Shown one piece after another: positions 1 to 7,269 of a DNA stretch of 62,279 nucleotides (positions are counted from its first letter, which is position 1; every line of letters starts with the position of its first letter). Origin of the DNA: Olsenella_K sp051878835 (GTDB lineage Bacteria; Actinomycetota; Coriobacteriia; Coriobacteriales; Atopobiaceae). A model generated the notes under the pieces. The model was not told where the DNA came from. It saw only the letters and a list, made by a program, of their open reading frames with translations, and made no database searches. The position numbers and the translations under genes were made by a program. The stretch covers positions 1 to 62,279 of the forward strand of contig JBJEKW010000018.1 in NCBI GenBank assembly GCA_051878835.1, written 5' to 3'.

Positions 1-203
1 TACGTTGCCGTTACGCTGGAGGCGGCCGATACGTTGCCGTTACGCTGGAGGCGGCTAAAGCGTGGCCGGCGCGCTGACGGCGGCCGATACGTTGCCGTTA
101 CGCTGGAGGCGGCTAAAGCGTGGCCGGCGCGCTGACGGCGGCCGATGCGTGGCGGTCACGCTGATGGTGGCTACTACGTGGTCGCCGCGCGAGCCGACAC
201 CGC
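1..203. repeat. 29-bp tandem repeat, about 7 units
   Basis: Units begin near 1, 30, 59, 88, 117, 146 and 175. Two alternating versions are visible: one starting TACGTTGCCGTTACGCTGG and one with the core GCGTGGCCGGCGCGCTGACGG. The last two units are degenerate and run into the 3' end of the universal stress protein gene. The period of 29 is not a multiple of 3 and units are contiguous with no spacers, so this is neither a coding repeat nor CRISPR. The array may extend upstream of the window. Confidence 0.85.
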
Positions 204-214
204 CGTGCGAGCCG

Positions 215-682
215 CTACTTGATGACCAGCGTGTCGCACTTTGCGTTGCGGGTCAGGAATGTCGAGATGGAGCCCAGCAGCGCGTACTTGATGGACGACA
301 GGCCGCGTGCGCCGCAGATGATCAGGTCGGGGCGGATCTCGTCCAGCATCTCCTCCTTGATGGTCTCGCGGATGCGGCCGGCCTTCACGATGACCTCGAC
401 CTTCTTGATGGAAGGCTCCTGCTGGGCCTCGAGCACCTGCGGGGCGATGGAGGTGCGGAACGCCTGGTCCAGAGTCTGAATCAGGTCGGTGGGGTAGGTG
501 CCCGCCGTCTCGAGCGCCGTGGAGTCGATGACATGGCCTATATAAAGCTCGGAGTTGTTGTTTGCCGCCACGATGATGGCGCGCTGGAGCACCTTCTCCT
601 GTTGGTCGGACCCGTCCAGCGCCACGAACACCTTGTCATAACCCAAAGATTGGTAGTTGGGGCTGATAGTATCGTTAGCCAT
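215..682 (-). CDS. universal stress protein (UspA family)
   Basis: A 155-residue single-domain Usp protein, the usual family length. The N-terminal strand with the LDGSD turn (residues 22-26) and the C-terminal nucleotide-binding signature G-x2-G-x9-G-S (GARG at 124 followed by LLGSIS) place it in the ATP-binding class of Usp proteins, soluble cytoplasmic stress factors that usually act as dimers. The start is fixed by an AGGAGGT Shine-Dalgarno just upstream on the minus strand (around 684-692). It is transcribed away from uppP, and the 29-bp tandem array lies immediately beyond its stop codon. Its molecular role is not evident from the sequence. Confidence 0.93.
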   Translation of the reverse strand: MANDTISPNYQSLGYDKVFVALDGSDQQEKVLQRAIIVAANNNSELYIGHVIDSTALETAGTYPTDLIQTLDQAFRTSIAPQVLEAQQEPSIKKVEVIVKAGRIRETIKEEMLDEIRPDLIICGARGLSSIKYALLGSISTFLTRNAKCDTLVIK

Positions 683-1187
683 GGTGACCTCCTAAAAGAG
701 AGCGTACCCGCGCGGGTCCTGATTGCGGAATCGGTGGCGTCTGTGGCGGACCGATGGGTCGCGATGGTCGCGACGATCCAGGTCCGACTGCCGTTGTGCG
801 ACATGCCGCGCGACATCCGATGGCGCGTCCGCGTCGATGGGAGTGCGGCGTGTCGCCACGGGCGCGCTTCCAACCGCGAACGCAGCCTTGGTGGGACTGT
901 CGCGAGTGTACCCGTATGGTTGCGCTGCGTTTCGTTCTCATCCGTTCGCGGGCTGGACGGGTCGGTTTTCGCGGTCGGCGTGTCTTCGGGATATCGTTTG
1001 TGTACTGGCTGCGTTCTGTATGGGCGGGTTTTGTGAGGTTTGGGCCCCGAGGGTCGCCAGGGTTCATGATTGGAAATCCAAAGGGCCCGACGGAAGGCCC
1101 CGATGCCGTTGCGGTCGCCAGATTGCCGTTGCGGTCCCCAGATATTGGGATTCCGACGCTAGGGGTCCCCGCATATTAGGAGGGAAC

Positions 1188-2120
1188 TTGGAAACCGTAT
1201 TCAGTGTGGTGGAGCTTCTGAAGGCGGCACTGTTTGGCCTGGTAGAAGGCATCACTGAGTGGCTGCCCATCTCGTCCACGGGACACATGCTGCTGCTGAA
1301 CGAGTTCGTGACGTTGGACGTCTCGACCGACTTCTGGAACATGTTTCTGGTGGTCATCCAGCTGGGTGCCATCCTGGCAGTCATGGTCCTGTTTTTCCAC
1401 GAGCTGAACCCGTTCTCTGGCAAGAAGAGCTCCGAGGAGCGCAAGGGCACGTGGAGCCTGTGGGGAAAGATTATCCTCGCCTGTCTGCCCGCCGCCATCG
1501 TGGGCGTGCCGCTGAACGACTGGATGGAGGAGCACCTGGGTAGCCCGTTCATCATCGCCGCGGCTCTGATCGTGTACGGCATCGCGTTTATCATCATCGA
1601 GACCCATCGCGAGCGCAAGGCCGAGGTGGCTGCCGGCCAGATCCAGAAGGGCGCCCACTTTGCGCAGAGCCAGGTCCAGCTGAGCGCCTCCGAGCTTGCC
1701 GACCAGGACGCAGCCGTTACTGACATCAAGGACCTTCACTGGGGCAGGGCGCTCGGCATTGGCCTGTTCCAGGTGCTCAGCATGGTGCCGGGAACGTCGC
1801 GTTCCGGCTCCACCATCATCGGCGGCCTGCTTTTGGGCTGCTCGCGCACCGTGGCGTCGGAGTTCACGTTCTATCTGGCCATTCCTGTGATGTTCGGTGC
1901 CAGCGCACTGCGCATCGTGAAGTACTTCGCAGCTGGCAACGTCCCCACGACCGCCGAGTGGGCCACGTTGGGCGTCGGCTGCTTGGTTGCGTTTGTGGTG
2001 TCGCTGGTTGCGATTAAGTTCCTGATGGGCTTCGTAAAGAAGCACGACTTCAAGCCGTTCGGCTGGTACCGCATCGTACTGGGCGTCATCGTGATTGCCT
2101 ACTTTGCGCTCATGCGTTAG
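1188..2120 (+). CDS. uppP: undecaprenyl-diphosphatase UppP (BacA)
   Basis: Integral membrane enzyme that dephosphorylates undecaprenyl pyrophosphate to recycle the lipid carrier for peptidoglycan; it also confers bacitracin tolerance. Both family signatures are present: EGITEWLPISSTGH at residues 20-33 and PGTSRSGST starting at residue 201. The TTG start at 1188 follows AGGAGGGAAC, and the family N-terminus begins exactly there; the much longer upstream open frame is not coding. At 310 residues it is longer than the common 265-280. The extra length is a charged Ala/Gln-rich loop of about 40 residues (around 144-186) between the two motifs. A strong terminator follows the stop codon. Confidence 0.97.
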   Translation: METVFSVVELLKAALFGLVEGITEWLPISSTGHMLLLNEFVTLDVSTDFWNMFLVVIQLGAILAVMVLFFHELNPFSGKKSSEERKGTWSLWGKIILACLPAAIVGVPLNDWMEEHLGSPFIIAAALIVYGIAFIIIETHRERKAEVAAGQIQKGAHFAQSQVQLSASELADQDAAVTDIKDLHWGRALGIGLFQVLSMVPGTSRSGSTIIGGLLLGCSRTVASEFTFYLAIPVMFGASALRIVKYFAAGNVPTTAEWATLGVGCLVAFVVSLVAIKFLMGFVKKHDFKPFGWYRIVLGVIVIAYFALMR

Positions 2121-2142
2121 CGGCCGCTGGAAAAGAAGTACG

Positions 2143-2179
2143 AGCCGGTCTGGCAAGTTATCTGCCAGGCCGGCTTTTT
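2143..2179 (+). terminator. Rho-independent terminator of uppP
   Basis: Inverted repeat AGCCGGtCTGGCA / TGCCAGgCCGGCT with a 7-nt loop, followed by five T residues, 22 nt after the uppP stop codon. Confidence 0.95.
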
Positions 2180-2646
2180 GTACCCGGGGGTGGAAGCGCA
2201 GCTGGGCGTGGCGAGGCAGTGCAGCGGCGCGGCGAGGCTTAGCGCGGCGAGGCGGCGCGGCGGCGCGGTGCGACGGTGCGGCTCAGCGCGGCAAGGCTCT
2301 CGATGGCCCATGCCGGCATAGCCCCTCAAGGTTCATTTGATTTTCTTGCCTGCTTGAGCGAGTCGCTACATTGCGAGTCGTTGGCGAAAACGAAGCGACT
2401 AGCTGGGCATTTGCCGATATCTAAGCATGGGATTATTATGTCTTGCAATGGATGGTCACTCTGGAACTTGACCTGTTTGGGCGATGCCGCCGTATGATGG
2501 GTGGCTGGCATGTCGACGTTTGAAATGGTCGCGCATGCGTTCCGGAGCATTGATAGGCAACTCGGATGGCGCGGTGGCTCCCACGACCTGGCGAATCCGT
2601 AGTCGGCGGTGATTGGCCGTCGATGACTCCCAGTGAGGGGGCTCTC
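2180..2646. other. GC-rich spacer
   Basis: Bases 2205-2305 are a low-complexity run built from GCGGCG, GCGAGG and GCGGTGCG fragments. The rest is unremarkable and lower in GC. No gene with a credible start and codon pattern was found; it holds the leader of the downstream hydrolase. Confidence 0.6.
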
Positions 2647-4785
2647 TTGAACAGCGACTCTGAGCTGAACGGCTCATTCGCAGAATCCGCATCCGCTGCG
2701 AAGGACCGCCTTGCGAATGACGAGGGTATGCAGGGGCAGACAAACGCGTCTTCGAACGTGGCGTCTGATGCCGAGACTTCGCAAGCAGGTGAACTTTCAT
2801 CCGTTGCGTCTAGCAATCAACCAGACGCCGCCGATACTGTCGCGCGCTCTGCGAAGCCTGAGCCGGCGCACTTCGCCCATGCGGATGCTGAACAGCATAC
2901 GAGCGCAGTGACAGACGCGGCGGCGACGTATCAGGCGCCCGTCGCACAGCCCACGGCGGACCAAACTGACATTCCCTCTGGGGCCGTGGCGTCGAACCGC
3001 CCGGACCTTTCGAACATCCCGCATGTCGTGGAGCAGGAGAATACGCACCTTGTGGGGCAGGAGCACCTGCATCCGGAATCGCATCCGTATGCTGGCCAGG
3101 GAGCGTCATCGTGGCCGGATCAGCGCGTGTCGTCTGAGGCCGGCGTCACTTCAAGTGCGAGCATGCAGCCTGACCCGAGCTCGCAGCCGGTGGTGGCCCA
3201 ACAGCCAGCTGCGGCCCAGCAGCCGGACGCAGCCCAGCAGCCGGACGCGGCCCAACAGTTGGTCGCAGGCCAGCAGCCGGTCGCCCAACAGCCTATCGAC
3301 CAGGTGTCCGCTGGCCGGACATCGACGGATGCAGGTGATGCAAGTGCCCAGCCTGCGGCTGTGTCGCTGACGAACGTCCGACCCGCGAGCGAGGCAGCGG
3401 CAGGGCCTGCAGTTCCCGAGCAGACCGCACATGCGTTGCAGCAGAACGACTATCAGCCTACAGGCCCGCAGCAGGATGGCCAGCCGTCGCACCAGGCGTC
3501 TGCAATCAACCAGGTGTCTGCGACTGACCAGGCTGCGCACAAGCAGTCGGAACATCATCGACATCGCCGCCTCAAGGGGCTCTTGCGCTTCTTGCCCGGC
3601 GCAGATCCCCAGGGCTTGCGAGACAGGCGGCCTTCGTGGGCTCCGCTCGTGCTGTTCTTCCTGGCAGTTGCGGTGGCATATGTGGCTGGAGTCGTGCTGT
3701 CGCTGCTTTGGCTGCGCGTCGCGGCCATTGTTGTGCTGGTGCTGGCCTTCGCGGTGGGCTTCCGTGTGATGCATGAGCTGCTGCGTCGCTTCAACCGCTC
3801 CGAGCTCTCGAAGAGCGAGCATAACGCGCTGGCTGACGCGCCGGCCTCGAACAAGGCAAAGCGCGCGACGAACGTGGTGCTGCTTGGCTCGTTTTTGGCT
3901 AGAAGGGCGCATGAGCTGCCGTTTGGCGCATATTCGATCCTGTCAGCTCACGAGCAGGCGGTCATCGACCAGAACCGGAAGAACGAGGCAAAGCTGACTG
4001 CAAGCTGGCGCCAGACCGCTGGTGACCTGGACGTCGTTACCATCGAGGGCTCTGACAAGGCAAGGCTTGTTGGCCACGTGCTGGCATGCGCGCCGGACAG
4101 CCACCGCTGGGTCATCCTGGCACATGACTATCACGGCCACTGGAACAACATGATGCTGTACGCGCGCAGCTATGCCGAGCGTGGCTTCAACCTGCTGATT
4201 CCCGAGATGCGCGCGCATGGTCTCAGCGAGGGGCGCCTCATCGGCCTGGGTTGGCTTGACAGGCTCGACCTCATAGCGTGGTGCCGCTGGATCGTCTCGC
4301 AAAAGGACGAGGGCGCACGCATCGTGCTGCACGGGCACTCGATGGGCGGTGTCGCCGCGTGCCTGGCCGCGTGCGACAAGCTGCTGCCGTCTGGCGTGCA
4401 GGCAGCTATCGTGGATTGCCCGTACTCCGATGCGTGGAATATGCTGCTGCGCGCGCTGCGTGGCAGCCATCTGCCAACTCACCCGACGGCCGAGATGGTT
4501 CGCCTGCTGCTGAAGCTCACGCCAGGCGGATACGACCTTGCGAACGCCTCGGCGGTGGAGGCTGTCGAGCACGCGCAGGTGCCCACGCTGATCATTCACG
4601 GCGAGAAGGACAACATCGTCCCCGCGTACATGTCAAAGAAGATATACGACCACGTCAGCGGCTCGGCATCAGGTGAGAATCGCTGCTTGCGCATGTTCGC
4701 CCACGCTGGGCACTGCCAGGCGGTGCTCTCCGACCCAAAGACGTACTACCACGAGGTGTTCTCGTTCTTGAAGCCGCGCATCTGA
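2647..4785 (+). CDS. membrane-anchored alpha/beta hydrolase with long low-complexity N-terminus
   Basis: The C-terminal 300 residues are an alpha/beta hydrolase: nucleophile elbow GHSMGG (Ser about 565), acid in HGEKDNIVP (Asp about 655) and histidine in AHAGH (about 689), with an HDYHGH oxyanion-region motif. This resembles the Bem46/serine-aminopeptidase-like group; the substrate is unknown. Two adjacent hydrophobic segments at about 333-375 should anchor it. The first 320 residues are Gln/Ala/Pro/Ser-rich with a short repeat (QQPDAAQQPDAAQQ) and look disordered. The TTG start at 2647 has GAGGGGG six bases upstream; ATG codons at 2623 and 2566 in the same frame are alternatives. Whether the soluble domain faces in or out cannot be told. 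Confidence 0.85.
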   Translation: MNSDSELNGSFAESASAAKDRLANDEGMQGQTNASSNVASDAETSQAGELSSVASSNQPDAADTVARSAKPEPAHFAHADAEQHTSAVTDAAATYQAPVAQPTADQTDIPSGAVASNRPDLSNIPHVVEQENTHLVGQEHLHPESHPYAGQGASSWPDQRVSSEAGVTSSASMQPDPSSQPVVAQQPAAAQQPDAAQQPDAAQQLVAGQQPVAQQPIDQVSAGRTSTDAGDASAQPAAVSLTNVRPASEAAAGPAVPEQTAHALQQNDYQPTGPQQDGQPSHQASAINQVSATDQAAHKQSEHHRHRRLKGLLRFLPGADPQGLRDRRPSWAPLVLFFLAVAVAYVAGVVLSLLWLRVAAIVVLVLAFAVGFRVMHELLRRFNRSELSKSEHNALADAPASNKAKRATNVVLLGSFLARRAHELPFGAYSILSAHEQAVIDQNRKNEAKLTASWRQTAGDLDVVTIEGSDKARLVGHVLACAPDSHRWVILAHDYHGHWNNMMLYARSYAERGFNLLIPEMRAHGLSEGRLIGLGWLDRLDLIAWCRWIVSQKDEGARIVLHGHSMGGVAACLAACDKLLPSGVQAAIVDCPYSDAWNMLLRALRGSHLPTHPTAEMVRLLLKLTPGGYDLANASAVEAVEHAQVPTLIIHGEKDNIVPAYMSKKIYDHVSGSASGENRCLRMFAHAGHCQAVLSDPKTYYHEVFSFLKPRI

Positions 4786-4854
4786 CGCTTGCTCGCGGCG
4801 TCGCTCGCAGCGGGCGCTTCGCCGACATCGACTTACACGCGTCGGCGCCGCCCC

Positions 4855-4924
4855 CTACATCTGCCGGTAACCTTTCGCCCGTTTCCGGGCAGCTAAGCGG
4901 GCCGAACGTTACCGCTAGTTGTAG
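4855..4924. repeat. palindromic repeat family P, copy 1
   Basis: Imperfect inverted repeat: 5' arm CTACATCTGCCGGTAACC..CGCCCG, 3' arm CGGGC..GTTACCGCTAGTTGTAG, loop of about 14 nt. Shares arms with copies at 5002, 6705, 12818 and 12985. Confidence 0.88.
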
Positions 4925-5001
4925 TGGCTGAAGCGTCGCGCCGTGCCGTAACGAAGGCGAGAGCGCGTGACGGGGCTGGCGCCTCCTGTGTGGCAACTCC
5001 G

Positions 5002-5070
5002 TGCATCTGTCGGTAACCTTTCGCCCGTTTGTGAGCAAATATGTGGGCGGAACGTTACCGCTAGATGTGC
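5002..5070. repeat. palindromic repeat family P, copy 2
   Basis: Arms GCATCTGTCGGTAACC..CGCCCG and GGGCGG..GTTACCGCTAGATGTGC. Same organisation as copy 1, only 77 nt away, with an unrelated loop. Confidence 0.88.
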
Positions 5071-5380
5071 GTGCCGTGCCATGAAATGGCCTCCGCGCAA
5101 GTGTGGATAGCGCGGAGGCTGGTGGGCGGCGGGCTGACGCGAAGTGATATAGCGCGAGTTATTGAATACGACAGATGCGCCGACAAGGGGTCGTATCCGC
5201 GAATGAGGATATCCCAAGCGGAGAGCTGGCAGCGCTAGATGTGCGCTGGCATCTGCTTGTGCCGGCATCTGCCATCGCTGGCGACGGTCAACGCGAATGG
5301 CGCCATCAGCGGAACCATTGCATTTCGACCTTGAGCTGCCTTGCCTTGGGTAGCAATGTGCGATTGACTGTCAGCCTTAT

Positions 5381-6505
5381 TTACGCGCATGCAAGCAGCC
5401 GCTGGTTTAGCGTCTGGGTTGTCTGCATCGACAAGCGCTCGCATTCTGCTCGATAGTTGATGAATTCGCGTTCGGCGACTTTGGATCGATTGCTTTCGCG
5501 CGGTTGGATATTGCATCGAGGTATTCCGAATGCCCGCATCAGATCTTCCAACCTTTGCAGGTCAGTGGCAATTTGGAAATTAAACCTCATAACTTTGATG
5601 CCTAGCGAAGTAATGTTGGACTCGCGCTCGCGCTCTGCCATGAGCGCGTCTAGAGTGCCTTGGCCTCGTAGCATCTCGGGGTCTACGTACTTCGCTTTGC
5701 CGTCGAGCTCGCCGGCTATTAGCTCGCCCGCGGGCGTGGACCAAAGGTAATCAATGCGATAAGGCTTAGTTTTGTTTGCAGGACTGACGAGCTTCACTTG
5801 AAGCTTTGGAAGCACGTAACCCAGTCGCATGAAGTTAGCTCGCGCAATAGACTCTCCGCCGCTTTCGCTGCTGGAATCCATCAGAATGGCGACGGTAATC
5901 GCACGTGCCACACCATGGTATCTGCCTTGGGCGAAGTGCTGCTTGATGAAGTTCAGCATATACGATTGCCTCCAGCGGAAACGATGCTGCGCGGCATCGG
6001 CGACAGCAAGTCCGTCCGGCAGGGGGAAAGTGCGTGCGCAGTCGAAGACAGTTCGCTCAGGTGTCGTGACTCGCAATCCATCGTATGTCTCGTGATGAAG
6101 GTGCTTCTTGCGATGGAAAATCACATGCTTAGAGCATCTGTGGTGAACGTTTGGCGGCGTAGCCACGTGGATGTAGCGCAGCTGATTGTTCGATGGGCGC
6201 AGACCCATGATCGCCGCTGCCGTAGCGTTGCAAAACACCCACTCGGGGTGCTTGTGCGCCAGCGCCCTTGCGCAGGCAACATGCTTTTGTATCACGCTGA
6301 GTTCCGACCAATAGCTGGCTCGCGCGTAACATCCCGGCAGCGGACGAACGAGCTCGCCGGTCTTTACTAGCCGGTCGAGGCACTTTCGCATGGCAGGTGT
6401 TTCGGGGGCGACCAGTGTCCCTGCTGACTGGGCGCGCCAAAACGTTTGGTCGATTTTCTTCCTTCGGCTACGTGAAAGCGAACGAGACATCAGGCTCACC
6501 ACCAT
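5381..6505 (-). CDS. AbiEi-like winged-helix protein with C-terminal nuclease-like domain
   Basis: 374 residues. The N-terminal 80 residues look like the winged-helix domain of AbiEi-type antitoxins: a helical start, then GELVRPLPGCYAR, followed by the substrate-like central segment typical of that group. Towards the C-terminus, RIDYLW, then 11 residues and GELDGKAKY fits the D-(x)n-E-x-x-x-K pattern of the DUF559/Vsr-like PD-(D/E)XK fold. No AbiEii nucleotidyltransferase toxin lies next to it, so it is a solitary protein rather than an evident toxin-antitoxin pair. The base composition is less GC-rich than its neighbours, suggesting acquisition. The start codon is uncertain (ATG codons at residues 1 and 6). 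Confidence 0.65.
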   Translation of the reverse strand: MVVSLMSRSLSRSRRKKIDQTFWRAQSAGTLVAPETPAMRKCLDRLVKTGELVRPLPGCYARASYWSELSVIQKHVACARALAHKHPEWVFCNATAAAIMGLRPSNNQLRYIHVATPPNVHHRCSKHVIFHRKKHLHHETYDGLRVTTPERTVFDCARTFPLPDGLAVADAAQHRFRWRQSYMLNFIKQHFAQGRYHGVARAITVAILMDSSSESGGESIARANFMRLGYVLPKLQVKLVSPANKTKPYRIDYLWSTPAGELIAGELDGKAKYVDPEMLRGQGTLDALMAERERESNITSLGIKVMRFNFQIATDLQRLEDLMRAFGIPRCNIQPRESNRSKVAEREFINYRAECERLSMQTTQTLNQRLLACA

Positions 6506-6704
6506 TCGCTGTGCTACCTACGGTCATGGGCGGCGAAGCAATCGAACGGGTATCAATGCAGAGCGATCGGTACGCGGGCAGAGCTGGAACGTGCGGTGGA
6601 ACGAGTGTTCTCATAATAACGCATGCGAACACATGTTTCAAGAAGAACTTTAATTTATTCAAGGCGGTCGTGCGCCGCACCCTCGTAGCTAGTGCCGCCT
6701 CTAT

Positions 6705-6770
6705 GCATCTAGCGGTACCTTTTCGCCCATATATAAAAGCATAAGCGGGTGAAAAGGTACCGGCGGATGC
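6705..6770. repeat. palindromic repeat family P, copy 3
   Basis: Arms GCATCTAGCGGTACC..TCGCCC and GCGGGTGA..GGTACCGGCGGATGC, around an AT-rich loop. GGTACC replaces GGTAACC on both arms, so the pairing is conserved although the sequence changed. Confidence 0.8.
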
Positions 6771-6811
6771 GCGTGGCGGCGGATGCGCGTGGCGGCGGAT
6801 GCGCGTGGCGG
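6764..6811. repeat. 16-bp tandem repeat, 3 exact units
   Basis: CGGATGCGCGTGGCGG repeated three times without gaps (6764, 6780, 6796). It overlaps the end of palindromic copy 3. Confidence 0.95.
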
Positions 6812-7015
6812 TGCGGCGGTGAATGAAGGTTGCGTAGGGTTGCGCAGGTTGTCTCGGGGCACAGTTACACTCGTAGGGCAACTAGGTCACCGTGACGGGT
6901 ACCGGTTTGTTCGTGCGAGTGCACAGCACTGGGAGCGTGCGAACTGCAGAACAGTGCTGCGGTGAGTGCAGCGCGACGGTGAGTGCAGCGCGACGGAGTG
7001 TTGGCGTCGTGGTGC

Positions 7016-7185
7016 TGCTACACGGCTGCATGGCAAGTGCGGCGCTGCTGCGTGCGTTGTGGCGAGGTACTGCTCGGCTGCACGGCGAGCGAGACGGCGC
7101 GACGTGCGTTGTGGCGAGGCGCTAAGCGGCTGTACGGCGAGTGCGTCGGCACAGCGTGCGTTGTGGCGAGGCGCGCTTGTCAGCG
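7016..7185. repeat. 52-bp tandem repeat upstream of pcrA
   Basis: The core CGTGCGTTGTGGCGAGG recurs at 7051, 7103 and 7155, exactly 52 bp apart. The intervening CGGCTG-ACGGCGAG segments are also related, and a partial unit precedes the first core. Confidence 0.85.
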
Positions 7186-7269
7186 AGCGTTGGCGTGACG
7201 GCAGCGTGCGAGCAACGATCTCAGTTGCAGGGCAGAATGGTCGCTTCGATCAGTTAGGGCAAGGTCGGC

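Larger units (their letters stand above)
4786..5380. other. intergenic region with two palindromic repeats
   Basis: No convincing gene. It contains two copies of the 66-70 nt palindromic repeat (4855-4924 and 5002-5070) and a GTCGGCG/CGCCGAC hairpin at about 4821-4848 just after the hydrolase. Both flanking genes end here, so the region is a convergent spacer. Confidence 0.65.
6506..7269. other. repeat-rich intergenic region upstream of pcrA
   Basis: Contains palindromic repeat copy 3, a 16-bp tandem repeat and a 52-bp tandem repeat. No credible gene; open frames here come from high GC. It should hold the pcrA promoter, but I cannot pick one reliably. Confidence 0.6.

Noticed and set aside
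723..1187. N-terminal extension of UppP from an upstream start
   Set aside because: The added residues show no family similarity, and AGGAGGG directly precedes the TTG where UppP homology starts.
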